64,000 bases of DNA, from positions 620,001-684,000 of the forward strand of contig CAVZBF010000004.1 of NCBI GenBank assembly GCA_963773465.1, read 5' to 3'. The notes under the pieces are model-generated. The model worked only from the letters and a program-made list of their open reading frames with translations, did no database searches and had not been told where the DNA came from. Origin of the DNA: VBAS01 sp963773465. GTDB lineage: Bacteria; Bacteroidota; Bacteroidia; Chitinophagales; Chitinophagaceae. The number at the start of each line of letters is the position of its first letter. Positions within the stretch are counted from its first letter, which is position 1. Positions 27,480 to 37,368 of this stretch are shown here, in pieces. Position numbers and translations under genes: made by a program.

Positions 27480-29102
27480 ATGAAAAAAATCTTTACACTG
27501 TGTGTGTTGGTATGCATTACGATCTTTTCAAGATCACAAGCAGTATTGAATGAGCTTTATCCGCAACCAGGCGCCAGTTATCATGAATTCTTTGAGCTTT
27601 ACAATGAAGGGAGCAGTACCGAAAACCTGGATAATTACACCCTTGTTTCTTACTATGAAGAATCCGGTGGTAAGTCGGGATTTTATGTACTAGATCTTCC
27701 TAATGATAATGTTGCTGCACATGGTTATTATGTTGGTGCATCTCAATTAACTTTTGATATCCAGGGTCAATTGGGCTTAACGGCAAATTCAAACTGGAAC
27801 TCTCTCGGTTCCGGCGGTGCTTTAACGAAATGGGAAAAAAATGGTTCGTCTTACACATCTGTTGCAGTACCTGTAAACCTTAATGATCTTTTTGTAAAAA
27901 TCACTGGCGCCGGTGGTGTGTTCCATGTTTTTGTTTATAAAAATGGAATTATTGTAAATGGAATTATTGGTGGCGCCAATACAACTTCTGTTCCTTCATA
28001 TATTAAGGCAATGCCGAATTTACCTGTAAATATGATTGGCAGCTCACCTGATTTTACAATTGACTTTAATGCAATTCCGGATAATAGTCTTGAATATATC
28101 AGTTCTTCGGTTGGTACTAATAATGGATACTTCCGTAATGTTGATGGCTTGTGTGGTGATTGGTTAAAAAGTGATTCACCGGGCCAGCATACTCCTGGCT
28201 ATACAAATGGCCTTTCACCAAATTTAAATCCGGCCAGCCAGGTATCAATTTCAGCAATTGTATCTCAATATGCCGGAGATCCTACTAAAGCTTTATTAAC
28301 TTATAATATAACAGCAGGACCGGCAGGTGCATTCCCTGTTACTGTTGAAGTTTATTCAGACCTCGGCGTTGCCGGACAATTGGACCTGAATGATGTACTT
28401 ATTGATACAAGAATAATAGCAAGTACTGCTGCCGGTGCGCAATATATTATATTACCAACATGGGATGTTTCGGTGATCATTGTTATAAAATCAGCGTCTG
28501 ATTGTTATAACAAAACTATCGCAGTGGGGAATTATTGGTCGGTACTACCTGTTCAATTGATAAGCTTCCAGGGAAATGTGAATTCAAGTAATAAGATCTC
28601 CCTTCAATGGAAGGTTGCCAACAATAAAATAGCAGATCAGTTCGAAGTGCAAAGAAGTTATGACGGAAAGGATTTTAAAACAATTGGCCTTGTATTCTCC
28701 AGTGAAAAAGCCGATATAGAAAATTATATGTTTTATGAAACCATCGGCAGCTTTGACAAAGTGATGTATCGTCTTAAAATGATCGATCAGAACGGACATA
28801 TTAATTATTCAAGAACGCTTGTATTCCAAAGCAAGCTTACAACTGCTGTTAACAGCATTAAAATAATGGGAAACCCGGTAATTGATCAGCTTACGTTTAG
28901 CTATACCGCTTTTGCAACAAAGATGATTGACATTAAAGTCTATGATATGAGCGGAAGGATTGTAATGAAGAATAAATTAAACAGTCTTGAAGGAACCAAT
29001 ATGATCAGCTTTCCGCTTGATTCAACTTTTAAACCGAGCATGTACGTGGTAGAAGTAAATAATGGTACTGATATTCAAAAAGCAAAATTTATAAAACAAT
29101 AA
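27480..29102 (+). CDS. Lamin-tail domain T9SS protein, copy 2
   Basis: Intact secreted protein of 540 aa. The ATG is chosen over a TTG two codons upstream. A signal peptide (MKKIFTLCVLVCITIFSRSQ) leads into a lamin-tail-like domain (VLNELYPQPGASYHEFFELY, LDNYTLVSYY). A beta-rich middle with repeated ITAGPAGAFPVTVEVYSDLG follows, then a fibronectin-like module (KISLQWKVANNKIADQFEVQ) and a type A sorting domain (IMGNPVIDQLTFSY to KFIKQ). Tandem duplicate of the gene at 25335. The lamin-tail fold is found in many secreted bacterial proteins. No enzyme motif is seen. Confidence 0.88.
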   Translation: MKKIFTLCVLVCITIFSRSQAVLNELYPQPGASYHEFFELYNEGSSTENLDNYTLVSYYEESGGKSGFYVLDLPNDNVAAHGYYVGASQLTFDIQGQLGLTANSNWNSLGSGGALTKWEKNGSSYTSVAVPVNLNDLFVKITGAGGVFHVFVYKNGIIVNGIIGGANTTSVPSYIKAMPNLPVNMIGSSPDFTIDFNAIPDNSLEYISSSVGTNNGYFRNVDGLCGDWLKSDSPGQHTPGYTNGLSPNLNPASQVSISAIVSQYAGDPTKALLTYNITAGPAGAFPVTVEVYSDLGVAGQLDLNDVLIDTRIIASTAAGAQYIILPTWDVSVIIVIKSASDCYNKTIAVGNYWSVLPVQLISFQGNVNSSNKISLQWKVANNKIADQFEVQRSYDGKDFKTIGLVFSSEKADIENYMFYETIGSFDKVMYRLKMIDQNGHINYSRTLVFQSKLTTAVNSIKIMGNPVIDQLTFSYTAFATKMIDIKVYDMSGRIVMKNKLNSLEGTNMISFPLDSTFKPSMYVVEVNNGTDIQKAKFIKQ

Positions 29103-29180
29103 CGACTTTAAATATGTAAGCCATCTTACAAGTTCTCCCGGTACTCAGCCAAAGATTAATGAGCAGTTTAACCCTATAAC

Positions 29181-29242
29181 TTTTCATACACTTAGAGTAT
29201 CAACGGAGACGGGCCCTTTTTCTAAAGGGCCTTTTTTTATTT
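29181..29242 (+). repeat. 62-nt direct repeat with terminator, copy 2
   Basis: Second identical copy of the 62-nt repeat at 27203-27264, acting as terminator of lamin-tail copy 2. Its last bases overlap the stop codon of the convergent regulator gene at 29237. Confidence 0.9.
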
Positions 29243-29527
29243 CTGCTGCGTAAGATAAGCTTGCAGGTTTTTTACATACTCTTCAAAAGCCTGGATACCT
29301 GCATTGGTGATCCTGCAAATCGTTTGCGGATAATTATCTTTAAATTGTTTGATCACTTCTATATATCCTGCTTCTTTTAATTTTTGAATTTGCACACTCA
29401 GGTTGCCGGCAGTGGCATTTGTTTTTTCTTTTAAAAACGTAAATTCGGCTTCCTTCACACTTATAAGAAGTGACATCACCGCCAGCCGTAATTGAGAATG
29501 TAATATGGGATCAAGATCTTTAAACAT
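29237..29527 (-). CDS. Winged-helix transcriptional regulator
   Basis: Small DNA-binding protein of 96 aa. The sequence LRLAVMSLLISVKEAEFTFLKEKTNATAGNLSVQIQKLKEAGYIEV is the helix-turn-helix and first strand of the ArsR/MarR-like winged-helix family (the HTH_27 type, DUF2087-like). A wing with PQTICRITNAGIQAFEEY follows. No metal-binding Cys pattern is present. Its start overlaps the end of the upstream membrane-protein gene by 8 nt, so it is the last gene of a three-gene operon and probably regulates it or a partner. Confidence 0.85.
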   Translation of the reverse strand: MFKDLDPILHSQLRLAVMSLLISVKEAEFTFLKEKTNATAGNLSVQIQKLKEAGYIEVIKQFKDNYPQTICRITNAGIQAFEEYVKNLQAYLTQQK

Positions 29528-30191
29528 TCAATTGAGCTTGTTCCTTTTTATATAAACGATATTCCTTTTCCATAATAACACCGGGCACCAGCCAGGCCAG
29601 TATTGCAGATGCGGCGGTAAGTAACAGATCGATTTTAATTTGCGTGTATACAGCGATTATACAACAGACCCAGCAAAAAATGCCGCCCCATAACATAGGT
29701 TTAAACTTACAGGCTGCACCCGTAATAAATGTTGGCATGCCATATAGCATTAAGAAAAGCGGACCAACAAACTCATAAAACCCGAAAGAATTTCCCTTAC
29801 CTGTTGCAGGCTTATATAAATTGGTCCATGCTCCCCATTCATTAAAAATATTGTTGCAAATAAGTATTAATAAAAAAATAGAAATGCCAAACCCCAGCCA
29901 TATATAGTCCAAATATGGGTCATCATAAGATTTTACTCTTCTTTCCTTTTTCTCTCTTATACTTATTAATATTTGCGGAATGATCGCAACAAGTGTAAGC
30001 AAGTAAATATCAAATGGAAGTCTGTACTCAAAATGGATCTCAGCCAATCTCACCAAAGAACATATAGCGATAACTGCTCCCCACATAATGGCGCCAATAC
30101 CCGTATCATGGTAAGATTCTTTTGCCTTGTTGATCATCATGGTGATCAGGTGCAGGCTTTCCTGTTCGGTTAATTTTTTTTCCTGTTCCAT
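29520..30191 (-). CDS. Multi-spanning membrane protein, operon member 2
   Basis: Uncharacterised integral membrane protein of 223 aa with six likely transmembrane segments (about residues 33-53, 66-86, 105-125, 143-160, 167-187, 190-208). A soluble N-terminus (MEQEKKLTEQESLHLITMMINKAKESY) matches that of the next gene upstream (MEDNQKFSAEQSLQIIQSMIEKAK), so the two are paralogs. Translationally coupled to the regulator. This pairing of membrane proteins with an HTH_27-type regulator is common in Bacteroidota but of unknown function. Confidence 0.8.
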   Translation of the reverse strand: MEQEKKLTEQESLHLITMMINKAKESYHDTGIGAIMWGAVIAICSLVRLAEIHFEYRLPFDIYLLTLVAIIPQILISIREKKERRVKSYDDPYLDYIWLGFGISIFLLILICNNIFNEWGAWTNLYKPATGKGNSFGFYEFVGPLFLMLYGMPTFITGAACKFKPMLWGGIFCWVCCIIAVYTQIKIDLLLTAASAILAWLVPGVIMEKEYRLYKKEQAQLNV

Positions 30192-30194
30192 AAC

Positions 30195-30786
30195 TCATTT
30201 GTTTTGGAGTTTCTCTTTTGTATGCAATACATGGCCTGGAATTATATAAGATATTAAAATAGCCAGGGCTATAAGCAAAAGTTGCCACTCAAATGAGACA
30301 TAAATTGCAACTACTATGATCGGCAAACATAAAAGTCCTGTCCATTTCAAAAGCGGGAACTGCAGTAATGCTCCCATAAAAAAACAGGCAACTGCATACA
30401 TCAGGATGTAAAAAGCAAATGAAACATTCCAAAGATCATATTTACCAAAAATTAAGATCAATCCTGAATAAAGAATGATCTGGCTGATGCCAAAATACTT
30501 CATGGTTTCACCCACAAAAGTCTTTACAGCCGTTTTTTTCGAATCTTTTATTCCTTTGATCATACTGGCAATAGCCCCGACCCACATAAGATTCCACGCA
30601 AGATACGGGTACTCAAAATCAGTGAATTTGATAAGTATGAAATGCAAAATAGCCGCAATAAATATAAGCCATCCCCAAAGCAGCAAATAGAATGAGTTGT
30701 TTGCAACATCATTGCTTTGCTTTTTCGATCATCGATTGAATGATCTGCAAACTTTGTTCAGCAGAAAACTTTTGGTTGTCTTCCAT
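30195..30786 (-). CDS. Multi-spanning membrane protein, operon member 1 (frameshifted)
   Basis: Paralog of the gene at 29520, 3 nt upstream of it. The membrane part (about 160 aa, four to six hydrophobic segments from WGWLIFIAAILHFILIKF on) is one frame. The N-terminus MEDNQKFSAEQSLQ starting at 30786 is another. The frames meet around 30716-30722, near an A-run on the coding strand, where one extra A or two missing bases would join EKAK to the DVANNSFYLL stretch. The true start would be missed if only the long frame were read. Confidence 0.72.
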
Positions 30787-30812
30787 GGTTGTTATTTATA
30801 AAATAGAAAGCT

Positions 30813-30840
30813 AAATGCCCTGTTTGATTACAGGGCATTT
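30813..30840. terminator. Hairpin between the TPR-like gene and the membrane operon
   Basis: AAATGCCCTG pairs with CAGGGCATTT, a perfect 10-bp stem. It follows the gene ending at 30854 on the minus strand, though the U-tract on that strand is weak. Confidence 0.6.
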
Positions 30841-30853
30841 ATTTTTTTAAATA

Positions 30854-31516
30854 TTATTTATACAACGATAAGAAATAGGTAAGGGTGCTCTTACCCCAGT
30901 TAGGATGAATAGTTGATTCGGTTTTAAATGTTTCAAAAAGCTTCTGTGCTTTTTCAAACAAAACTTTGGCTTCGTCCTTACTACCGCCATATTGTTCAGG
31001 AGTATAATATTTGTCCTGCCCTTCTAATAAATAAACTCTCGGATTGTCGGGATTTAATTTTCTTGCTGTTTCAAGTGCTGCAGCACCTTCGGGCATTGCA
31101 GTCATGGCCCGGCTCATTACATCGCCAAGCATCCTGAGTGAAATGATCATTTTCTTAATAACCCATGTTTCTGATGTTTCTTTTGAAAGACTAATAGCTT
31201 TGTTCAAAGCTTTTTCAGCTGCATCCGCTTTTGGATCGGTCTTATCCGTATTATTTCCATACATATTATCTCCTAAACTCATTGTACCAGACATTACATT
31301 TCCGAGTGCGACATAATAATACGGAAGCCACTGATTTTTTTCTGCTTCTGCAATTCTTTCAAACGCAGCCGTAATGTCTACCCAATCCTGTGCTGTTTTT
31401 GCGGTATCAATTCTTGCAACGTTGCTTGCCATTGCTTTTACAAACTTTTCCGGCATTTGTGCAAAAGAAAAACTTGCAACAAGTATTGCGGATAAAATAA
31501 AAATTGTCTTTTTCAT
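30854..31516 (-). CDS. Secreted TPR-like protein
   Basis: Protein of 220 aa with signal peptide MKKTIFILSAILVASFSFAQ. Helical repeats such as AAEKALNKAISLSKETSETWVIKKM and GAAALETARKLNPDNPRVYLLEGQDKY have the small/large residue spacing of tetratricopeptide repeats. It lies 30 nt downstream of the TonB receptor gene and on the same strand, so it may be co-transcribed and act with it. No specific function is assigned. Confidence 0.72.
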   Translation of the reverse strand: MKKTIFILSAILVASFSFAQMPEKFVKAMASNVARIDTAKTAQDWVDITAAFERIAEAEKNQWLPYYYVALGNVMSGTMSLGDNMYGNNTDKTDPKADAAEKALNKAISLSKETSETWVIKKMIISLRMLGDVMSRAMTAMPEGAAALETARKLNPDNPRVYLLEGQDKYYTPEQYGGSKDEAKVLFEKAQKLFETFKTESTIHPNWGKSTLTYFLSLYK

Positions 31517-31546
31517 TGTTTATCGTTTTTATGTTTTTAAATAATA

Positions 31547-33808
31547 TTAAAATAAACGGTCATTAACGGCTTGCTCTGATCTGTCGATACCAAAACTGAA
31601 AAATGCTCCGATATAAACAAATATTCTTGAAGGCGGTACAATTTGTTCCTTGCGCAAACCATTATAAGAATACTGGTACCCGTATACTTGTTTTATGCCA
31701 AATGTATTACTGAGCGAAAGCACATACACTACAAAATTTTTGGCATTTGGCTTTCCTATCGTAGGCAGGTAATTAAATGCAATACTTATGTTGTGATAGT
31801 CCTGTACTTTACCCATATCAGCGAAATAATATTTGCTCCCGTCAAACCTGATATCATAATAAGGCCGGCTGCTTGCATAATTATAGGAACCGTTGAATTG
31901 CATCTTCCATGCCTGTACAAATTTTTTCATTACAATTGAAGCAGTATGCTTTGCGGCGAAATTCGGTGTCGTTGCATAAGGAAAATTCAGGAAATCCCTT
32001 TTTGTATCAAGAAATGAATAAGAGATCCAGTAATCAACATTTTTAATTGTCTTTTTATCTCTCCAGAAAAATTCGAATCCTTTTGCATCGCCAAAACCAT
32101 TGTTATTTATTGCCACTTCCCTTGCGCCCACAAGTGCTGTTTTAACAAGGTCATCATATTTTTTATAAAAAATTTCTGCACGGAAGGTTCTCACATTTGT
32201 CACCTTCATGTATTGAGCAATATAATGTGTTGCTTTCATAAATGTTAAGTTACCGGGCGAAGGCAAATATCTGCTCTCAGGATTTTGATAAAATATTCCA
32301 TAAGCCAGCGATGCTTGTGCCTGCTTACTTACTTTATATGCCAAAGAAAATCGTGGGGCAATATTGCCTTTATCAAGAAGGAGGATTGCTCAAAACGGGT
32401 TCCGATTTTCGCAGCAAGATCATTAGTTAAATAAATATCACTTTCTGCAAAAAGTGATTTGATATTTTCTTTTAACATGCCTGGATATTTCTGCCCGTTG
32501 TAAATAGTGAAATCAGATTTTTCATTGCTATAATTGTATTCACCTCCAAAACGGATCGTGGATAATCCTTTCAATCTTCTTTCCAGTACCAGCTTGGCAT
32601 TGAAATAATTCGCATTGAGGTCAAGACCAAATGTTTTGAATTCAAGACCTGTCCAGCACCACTTCGTTTTTATTGACATCCTTCATTCCTGCTTTTATAT
32701 TATCCTCATTATTTGTATAAGAAATCCCGGCATTCATCTTCCACCTTTTGCCAATGCTTTCTTTCCAGGAAAGATTATGATACATATTAAAATTTTCAAT
32801 AGCAAAGCGATCGAGATATCCAATAGAGTCAATACTATTTACAGTAAAATCAAACTTGCTTTTATGTGAAATATGCATAATACTTGATCATTCCAGTTGC
32901 AGAAGTTTTAATCCGAAAGTTTACATCACCCGTTATGAATCACGGGGACCTTTAGAATATTCCTGTTTTTGTTTGATAACTGCAAATGCCGGGGCAAGAT
33001 TGGTATACGAATAGGCACCACCCCATGAGAATTTTTTATTCTTTGACAATGCCTGGTAACCGCCATTTACGCCAATAACAGATAAGCCAAGACTTGCCGA
33101 TGTTCTTTCAGGCAGATCAATCGATTCAAGTATCAATGCAGATGATAAAGCCTGGCCGTACAATGCTGAATAACCACCTGTACTAAAAACAGTTCCTTTA
33201 AAAAGAAATGGAGAAAACCTTCCATACCCAGCAATATTGGGTGCACTGCTATGAAAAAAATTATTTACTAAAGTACCATCAATAAAAATTTTCGTTTCAG
33301 CAGCCGTACCACCGCGAACAAATAATCCTTCACTTTCCCCTACTTGCTGTGCGCCCGGTAAAGTTTTTAATGCACCTGTAACATCTCCATTAGCACTGGC
33401 CGTAGTTACAATATCAATTGGGTTAAGAACCGCTGCTGCTCTTTTTCTATCACTTGCTTCAAAAGTTCCTGCACTAATAACAACTGCAGATAACTCAGTT
33501 ATTTCTTCTTTTAAGATAATATCAATGGTTAAGGTTCCTTTTCCATCAAGTCAATTTTTTGTTCGAATGGTTTATACCCTACTGATGTTACTACCAATAA
33601 AAATTCACCTTTTTCAGTTGTTTTAAAAGAATACCTTCCGAGTGAATCGGAAGTGGCCCCATCATAAGTATCTTTCAAGGTAATGCTCACGCCTGGTAAA
33701 GGGGTTCTTCTTATCAGTCACTTTTCCGGTAACCGTTGTTTGCGCCAACAGGAGATTTGTGGTCCCCATAAACAGAAGAAGGAGTAAGGTCTGGCTAAAA
33801 GCTCTCAT
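31547..33808 (-). CDS. TonB-dependent outer-membrane receptor (frameshifted)
   Basis: Receptor of about 753 aa reconstructed across frames. Signal peptide MRAFSQTLLLLLFMGTTNLL, a carboxypeptidase-regulatory-like domain (VTGKVTDKKNPLPGVSITLKD), a plug (NGDVTGALKTLPGAQQ, LFVRGGTAAETKIFIDGT) and a beta-barrel to the C-terminus (FFSFGIDRSEQAVNDRLF). At least six single-base breaks were located near 33700, 33550, 32946, 32888, 32655 and 32385. Each restores family sequence when corrected, for example DFITGDVNFRIK. With a perfect upstream promoter, sequence error is the likelier cause. Substrate unknown. Confidence 0.82.
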
Positions 33809-33828
33809 AATTTTTCGCTTTAGGACAA

Positions 33829-33859
33829 CAAATGTAAAGTAGTTTATAACATAAACCAA
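33829..33859 (-). promoter_or_regulatory. Promoter of the TonB receptor
   Basis: On the minus strand TTG (33857-33859), a 20-nt spacer and TACATTTG (33829-33836), a perfect consensus match. The leader is about 15-20 nt. Confidence 0.78.
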
Positions 33860-34061
33860 ATTTATTTTTCGATCCAAAAAAAGCAGTTCCTTACAGATCC
33901 TTGCCTTTAAATGTTTATTTTTTATTTACTTGACATCTTTGACTCATATGCATCAGAAGTTTCTAAATAGATAACACCTCTCCTGTTCCTGAATTTGAAA
34001 CAAAAAATTTTTTCCTTCATGCAATTAGATTGAACAAGACACCTTTAATATAAGACAGAAA

Positions 34062-34082
34062 GGGCAGCCGATCGGGCTGCCC
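34062..34082 (-). terminator. Terminator at the end of the atp operon
   Basis: GGGCAGCC pairs with GGCTGCCC around a short loop, 28 nt after the atpA stop. U-rich sequence follows on the minus strand, though not a pure U-run. Confidence 0.75.
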
Positions 34083-34109
34083 TAAACTTAGGAAGAAAAA
34101 GTTATAATT

Positions 34110-35669
34110 TTATTTCTTGTATTGAGGAATTAATTGTTTTGCCAGCTCCACCATCTTTTTAATTCCATCTTCAGGCAATTTCCTTTCTTAAATTCAGCAA
34201 GTACATCAGGTAATTTATTTTCCATTTCCATCAGGAAATGTTCTTCAAATTCTTTTACTTTTTTTACCGGTACATCTTTGATCAATCCATTTGTACCGAG
34301 ATAAATGATAGCTACCTGTTTTTCTACAGCGAATGGAGAATATTGTGGTTGTTTCAGAATCTCCACATTCGGGCACCTTTATCCAATACATTTTTGGTAG
34401 CAGCATCAAGGTCACCACCAAATTTAGAGAAAGCTTCCATCTCACGATAAAGTGCCTGGTCAAGTTTCAATGTACCGGCCACTTTTTTCATTGATTTGAT
34501 CTGTGCATTACCACCCACACGGCTTACGGAGATACCCACGTTGATCGCAGGACGAATACCGGAGTTGAACAGGTTTGTTTCAAGGAATATCTGTCCGTCA
34601 GTAATAGAAATTACGTTTGTAGGAATATATGCAGATACGTCACCTGCCTGTGTTTCGATGATCGGCAATGCTGTTAATGAACCACCGCCTTTTACCAAAT
34701 GTTTGATACTATCAGGCACATCATTCATATTCTTTGCTACATTATCATCGCTGATAATTTTTGCAGCTCTTTCCAGTAAACGGCTATGCAGATAGAATAC
34801 ATCACCGGGATAAGCTTCACGACCCGGAGGACGGCGAAGCAACAAGGAAACTTCACGATAAGCAACAGCCTGTTTTGAAAGATCATCATAAATGATCAAT
34901 GCAGGACGGCCGGTATCACGGAAAAATTCACCGATAGCAGCACCGGCAAATGGTGCATAGAATTGTAATGGTGCAGGATCAGATGCAGAAGCTGCAACAA
35001 TGATGGTATATTCCATCGCACCTGCATCCTGCAATGTCTTCATCACACCGGCAATGGTAGATGCTTTCTGCCCAATCGCTACATAAATACAATAAACAGG
35101 TTTACCTGCTTCAAAAAATTCTTTTTGATTAATGATAGTATCAACGCAATAGCTGTTTTACCAGTTTGACGGTCACCAATGACCAACTCACGCTGACCAC
35201 GACCAATCGGGATCATGGCATCAATCGCTTTGATACCTGTTTGCAAAGGTTCTTTTACCGGCTCACGGAAAATTACACCCGGTGCTTTTCTTTCCAATGG
35301 CATTTCATAACGTTCACCGGTGATCGGACCCTTGCCATCAATTGGTTCACCCAATGTATTCACAACACGGCCAACCATTCCTTCACCTACTTTAATAGAA
35401 GCGATCTGTCCGGTACGGCGAACTTTTGCACCTTCCTGTATATCACCGGTTTCACCCATCAATACCACACCCACATTATCTTCTTCAAGGTTCAATGCAA
35501 TGGCACGAACACCATTTTCAAATTCTACCAGTTCACCATAACGAACATTGCCCAATCCATATACACGGGCAATACCATCACCCACCTGCAATACAGTTCC
35601 TACTTCTTCCAGGTCGGCACTGGCATTAAAGTTGCTTAACTGCTGGCGCAGTATCGCACTATATTTCAT
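34110..35669 (-). CDS. atpA: ATP synthase F1 subunit alpha (frameshifted)
   Basis: Non-catalytic nucleotide-binding subunit of F1. The N-terminus MKYSAILRQQLSNFNASADLEEVG, the Walker A GDRQTGKTA and SASDPAPLQFYAPFAGAAIGEFFRDTG are clear. The length of about 520 aa is normal. Three breaks were located: near 35145 (AIAVDTIINQKEFF restored by one base), near 34368 (ARNVEILKQ) and near 34190 (KLPEDGIKKMVELAKQ). The C-terminus LIPQYKK ends at 34110. It is the last gene of the operon here, with a terminator and no atpG after it. Confidence 0.93.
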
Positions 35670-35716
35670 CTGGTTTAATTTCTGCCATAATTTATATTTC
35701 CAATCCCTAATCTGAT

Positions 35717-35815
35717 TTATTGAAACTCCACGTGTACTATTGTATTTTTAGCTTGTAGTAATAATTTCATTCCAATAATCACTTCATCGCCTAATTCTAC
35801 CCATTTAGCAAACAT
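35717..35815 (-). CDS. Tiny ORF between atpH and atpA
   Basis: A 32-codon ORF starting MFAKWVELGDEVIIGMKLLLQ and ending VHVEFQ, beginning 3 nt after the atpH stop and ending 47 nt before the atpA start. The position suggests translational coupling within the atp operon. No family is recognised. Alternatively the stretch is simple intergenic sequence that happens to be open. The surrounding indel-prone sequence means its frame is also uncertain. Confidence 0.35.
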   Translation of the reverse strand: MFAKWVELGDEVIIGMKLLLQAKNTIVHVEFQ

Positions 35816-35818
35816 GTT

Positions 35819-36381
35819 CTATCTCACCTTATAAATAAAATCATTATTCTCAAATTGCTTTGCTATCTCTTTCAGATCATAAGCAATACTTGCATCAACT
35901 AATTTATCTCCTGTCTGCAATACAAATCCGCCGATGATATCTTCTTTCACAACTGTTTCCAATTCTATATTCTGCATCTCAGTTGTTGACCTGATATGAC
36001 TCACGATCGCATTTTTCAAATCATCACTCACCGGGTATGCTGTTGTCAACTTTACAGTATGAATCTTTTTATGTTCTTTATACTGTTGAATAAATGCATG
36101 CGTGATCTCCGGCAATGCACTTTCTCTTCCTTTATTGATCAGCAATTGGATAAATGAATTTGTTAACAGGCCAATATTATTTTGCGCAACTGCTTTAACG
36201 ATCTTTCCTTTTGTATCTGATTTGATCATCGGGCTGCGCAGCATGGTTACAAAATCACGATTGCCTTTACAAAGCGATTGCAACCATTGCATATCAGCAA
36301 ACACTTTTTCCAGCTGCCTTTTTCAATAGCAAGATCAATCAGTGATTTTGCATATCGTGTTGCTAAACGTGGATTGGGCAT
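35819..36381 (-). CDS. atpH: ATP synthase F1 subunit delta (frameshifted)
   Basis: Delta (OSCP) subunit linking the peripheral stalk to F1, about 187 aa. It starts MPNPRLATRYAKSLIDLAIEKG, and one missing base near 36316 separates this from QLEKVFADMQWLQSLCKGN. The C-terminal motif VKEDIIGGFVLQTGDKLVDASIAYDL is the family signature. It lies between atpF, separated by a heptad inverted repeat, and the tiny ORF. Confidence 0.92.
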
Positions 36382-36386
36382 ATTTT

Positions 36387-36460
36387 AAAGGTTCAAGGTT
36401 CAAGGTACAAGGCACAAGCAGTGAGTTCTGACATCTTGTGCCTTGTACCTTATGCCTTAT
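36387..36460. repeat. Heptad inverted repeat inside the atp operon
   Basis: Seven-base units CAAGGTT, CAAGGTA and CAAGGCA from about 36394, mirrored by CTTGTGC and CTTGTAC units. AAGGTACAAGGCACAAG at 36402-36418 pairs perfectly (17 bp) with 36435-36451 across a 16-nt loop. The same heptads occur at 44619-44776. It sits in the atpF-atpH gap. Confidence 0.85.
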
Positions 36461-36463
36461 TAC

Positions 36464-36964
36464 TTAATTCAATTTTACTTCATCCACCAATCCCTTGATA
36501 TGAGCTTCCTGTTCTTCTTTATTTCCTAATTCTCTTCTTAATATTTTTTCAGACACTTCGATCACCAATTTACCAACCTGGTTCTTTACATCGGTCAATG
36601 GCAGCCATTTTTGTGCATCAATAGCAGCCTGTGCTTCAGTAATTAATTTTTGAGCTTCTGTTTTTGCCTGTCTCTTTTGCTTCGTTGATGATCTTTTCTT
36701 TTGTTTCTCTTGCTTCTTTTAACATCTGAGCTCTTTCTTCACGGGCCTTTGCAAGCAATGCTTCATTCTCACTTTTCATTTGCGCCATTTCTGCTTTTAC
36801 TCTTTCAGCAGTTGCCAATGAATCGGCAATTACTTGTTCACGGTCTTTCAAACCTTTTACAATAGCAGGCCATGCAAATTTTCTTAAAATAAAAAACACA
36901 ACTAAGGAATGCGAGCAAGTGTCCAGATCAATAATCCAAATTCAGGTTTTAAAAGAGGATGCAT
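36464..36964 (-). CDS. atpF: ATP synthase F0 subunit b (frameshifted)
   Basis: Peripheral-stalk subunit of about 166 aa. The N-terminal membrane helix is read as LLKPEFGLLIWTLLAFLVVF once two extra bases near 36905-36920 are removed, then a long charged coiled coil (LKDREQVIADSLATAERVKAEMAQ). A third break near 36665 separates INEAK from KTEAQKLITEAQ. The C-terminus VSEKILRREL and GLVDEVKLN is normal. It lies between atpE and atpH in the usual operon order. Confidence 0.9.
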
Positions 36965-37084
36965 ATTTTAAAAATTCAATATTAAAAATTCCAAATTCCA
37001 ATTGTAAATTTGCTTTTCGTTTCGCACCTTCATTGTGAAAAACTGCATCCTCCGCCCTGTGCTTTGGATGCAGTTAATTGTTCA

Positions 37085-37332
37085 TTACAATACCATTGCA
37101 AGAAAGCCTACGATGATCGCAAACAGCGCAGCACCTTCTACAAGGGCGGCAGTAAGGATCATGTTGCGCGGATATCGTTCAATGCTTCCGGCTGACGGGC
37201 AATAGCTTCAACAGCTCCTTTACCGATCTGGCCGACACCGATACCAGCACCCATTGCAGCAAGACCTGCACCAATAGCACCACCGGCATTTGCATTAGCT
37301 ACTTCACTTAACAATACCATCATTAAATCCAT
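37085..37332 (-). CDS. atpE: ATP synthase F0 subunit c (frameshifted)
   Basis: Proteolipid ring subunit of about 82 aa. Helix 1 is GGAIGAGLAAMGAGIGVGQIGKG, the polar loop is EAIARQPEALNDIRAT and helix 2 is MILTAALVEGAALFAIIVGF with the ion-binding Glu in LVEGAA. A single base is missing near 37168, between ALNDIRAT and MILTAAL. A second ATG three codons downstream is also possible as the start. The residues flanking the carboxylate suggest proton rather than sodium coupling, but this is not certain. Confidence 0.92.
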
Positions 37333-37368
37333 GATTGTTGATTTTATATTGATTATTAAAAAACAATC

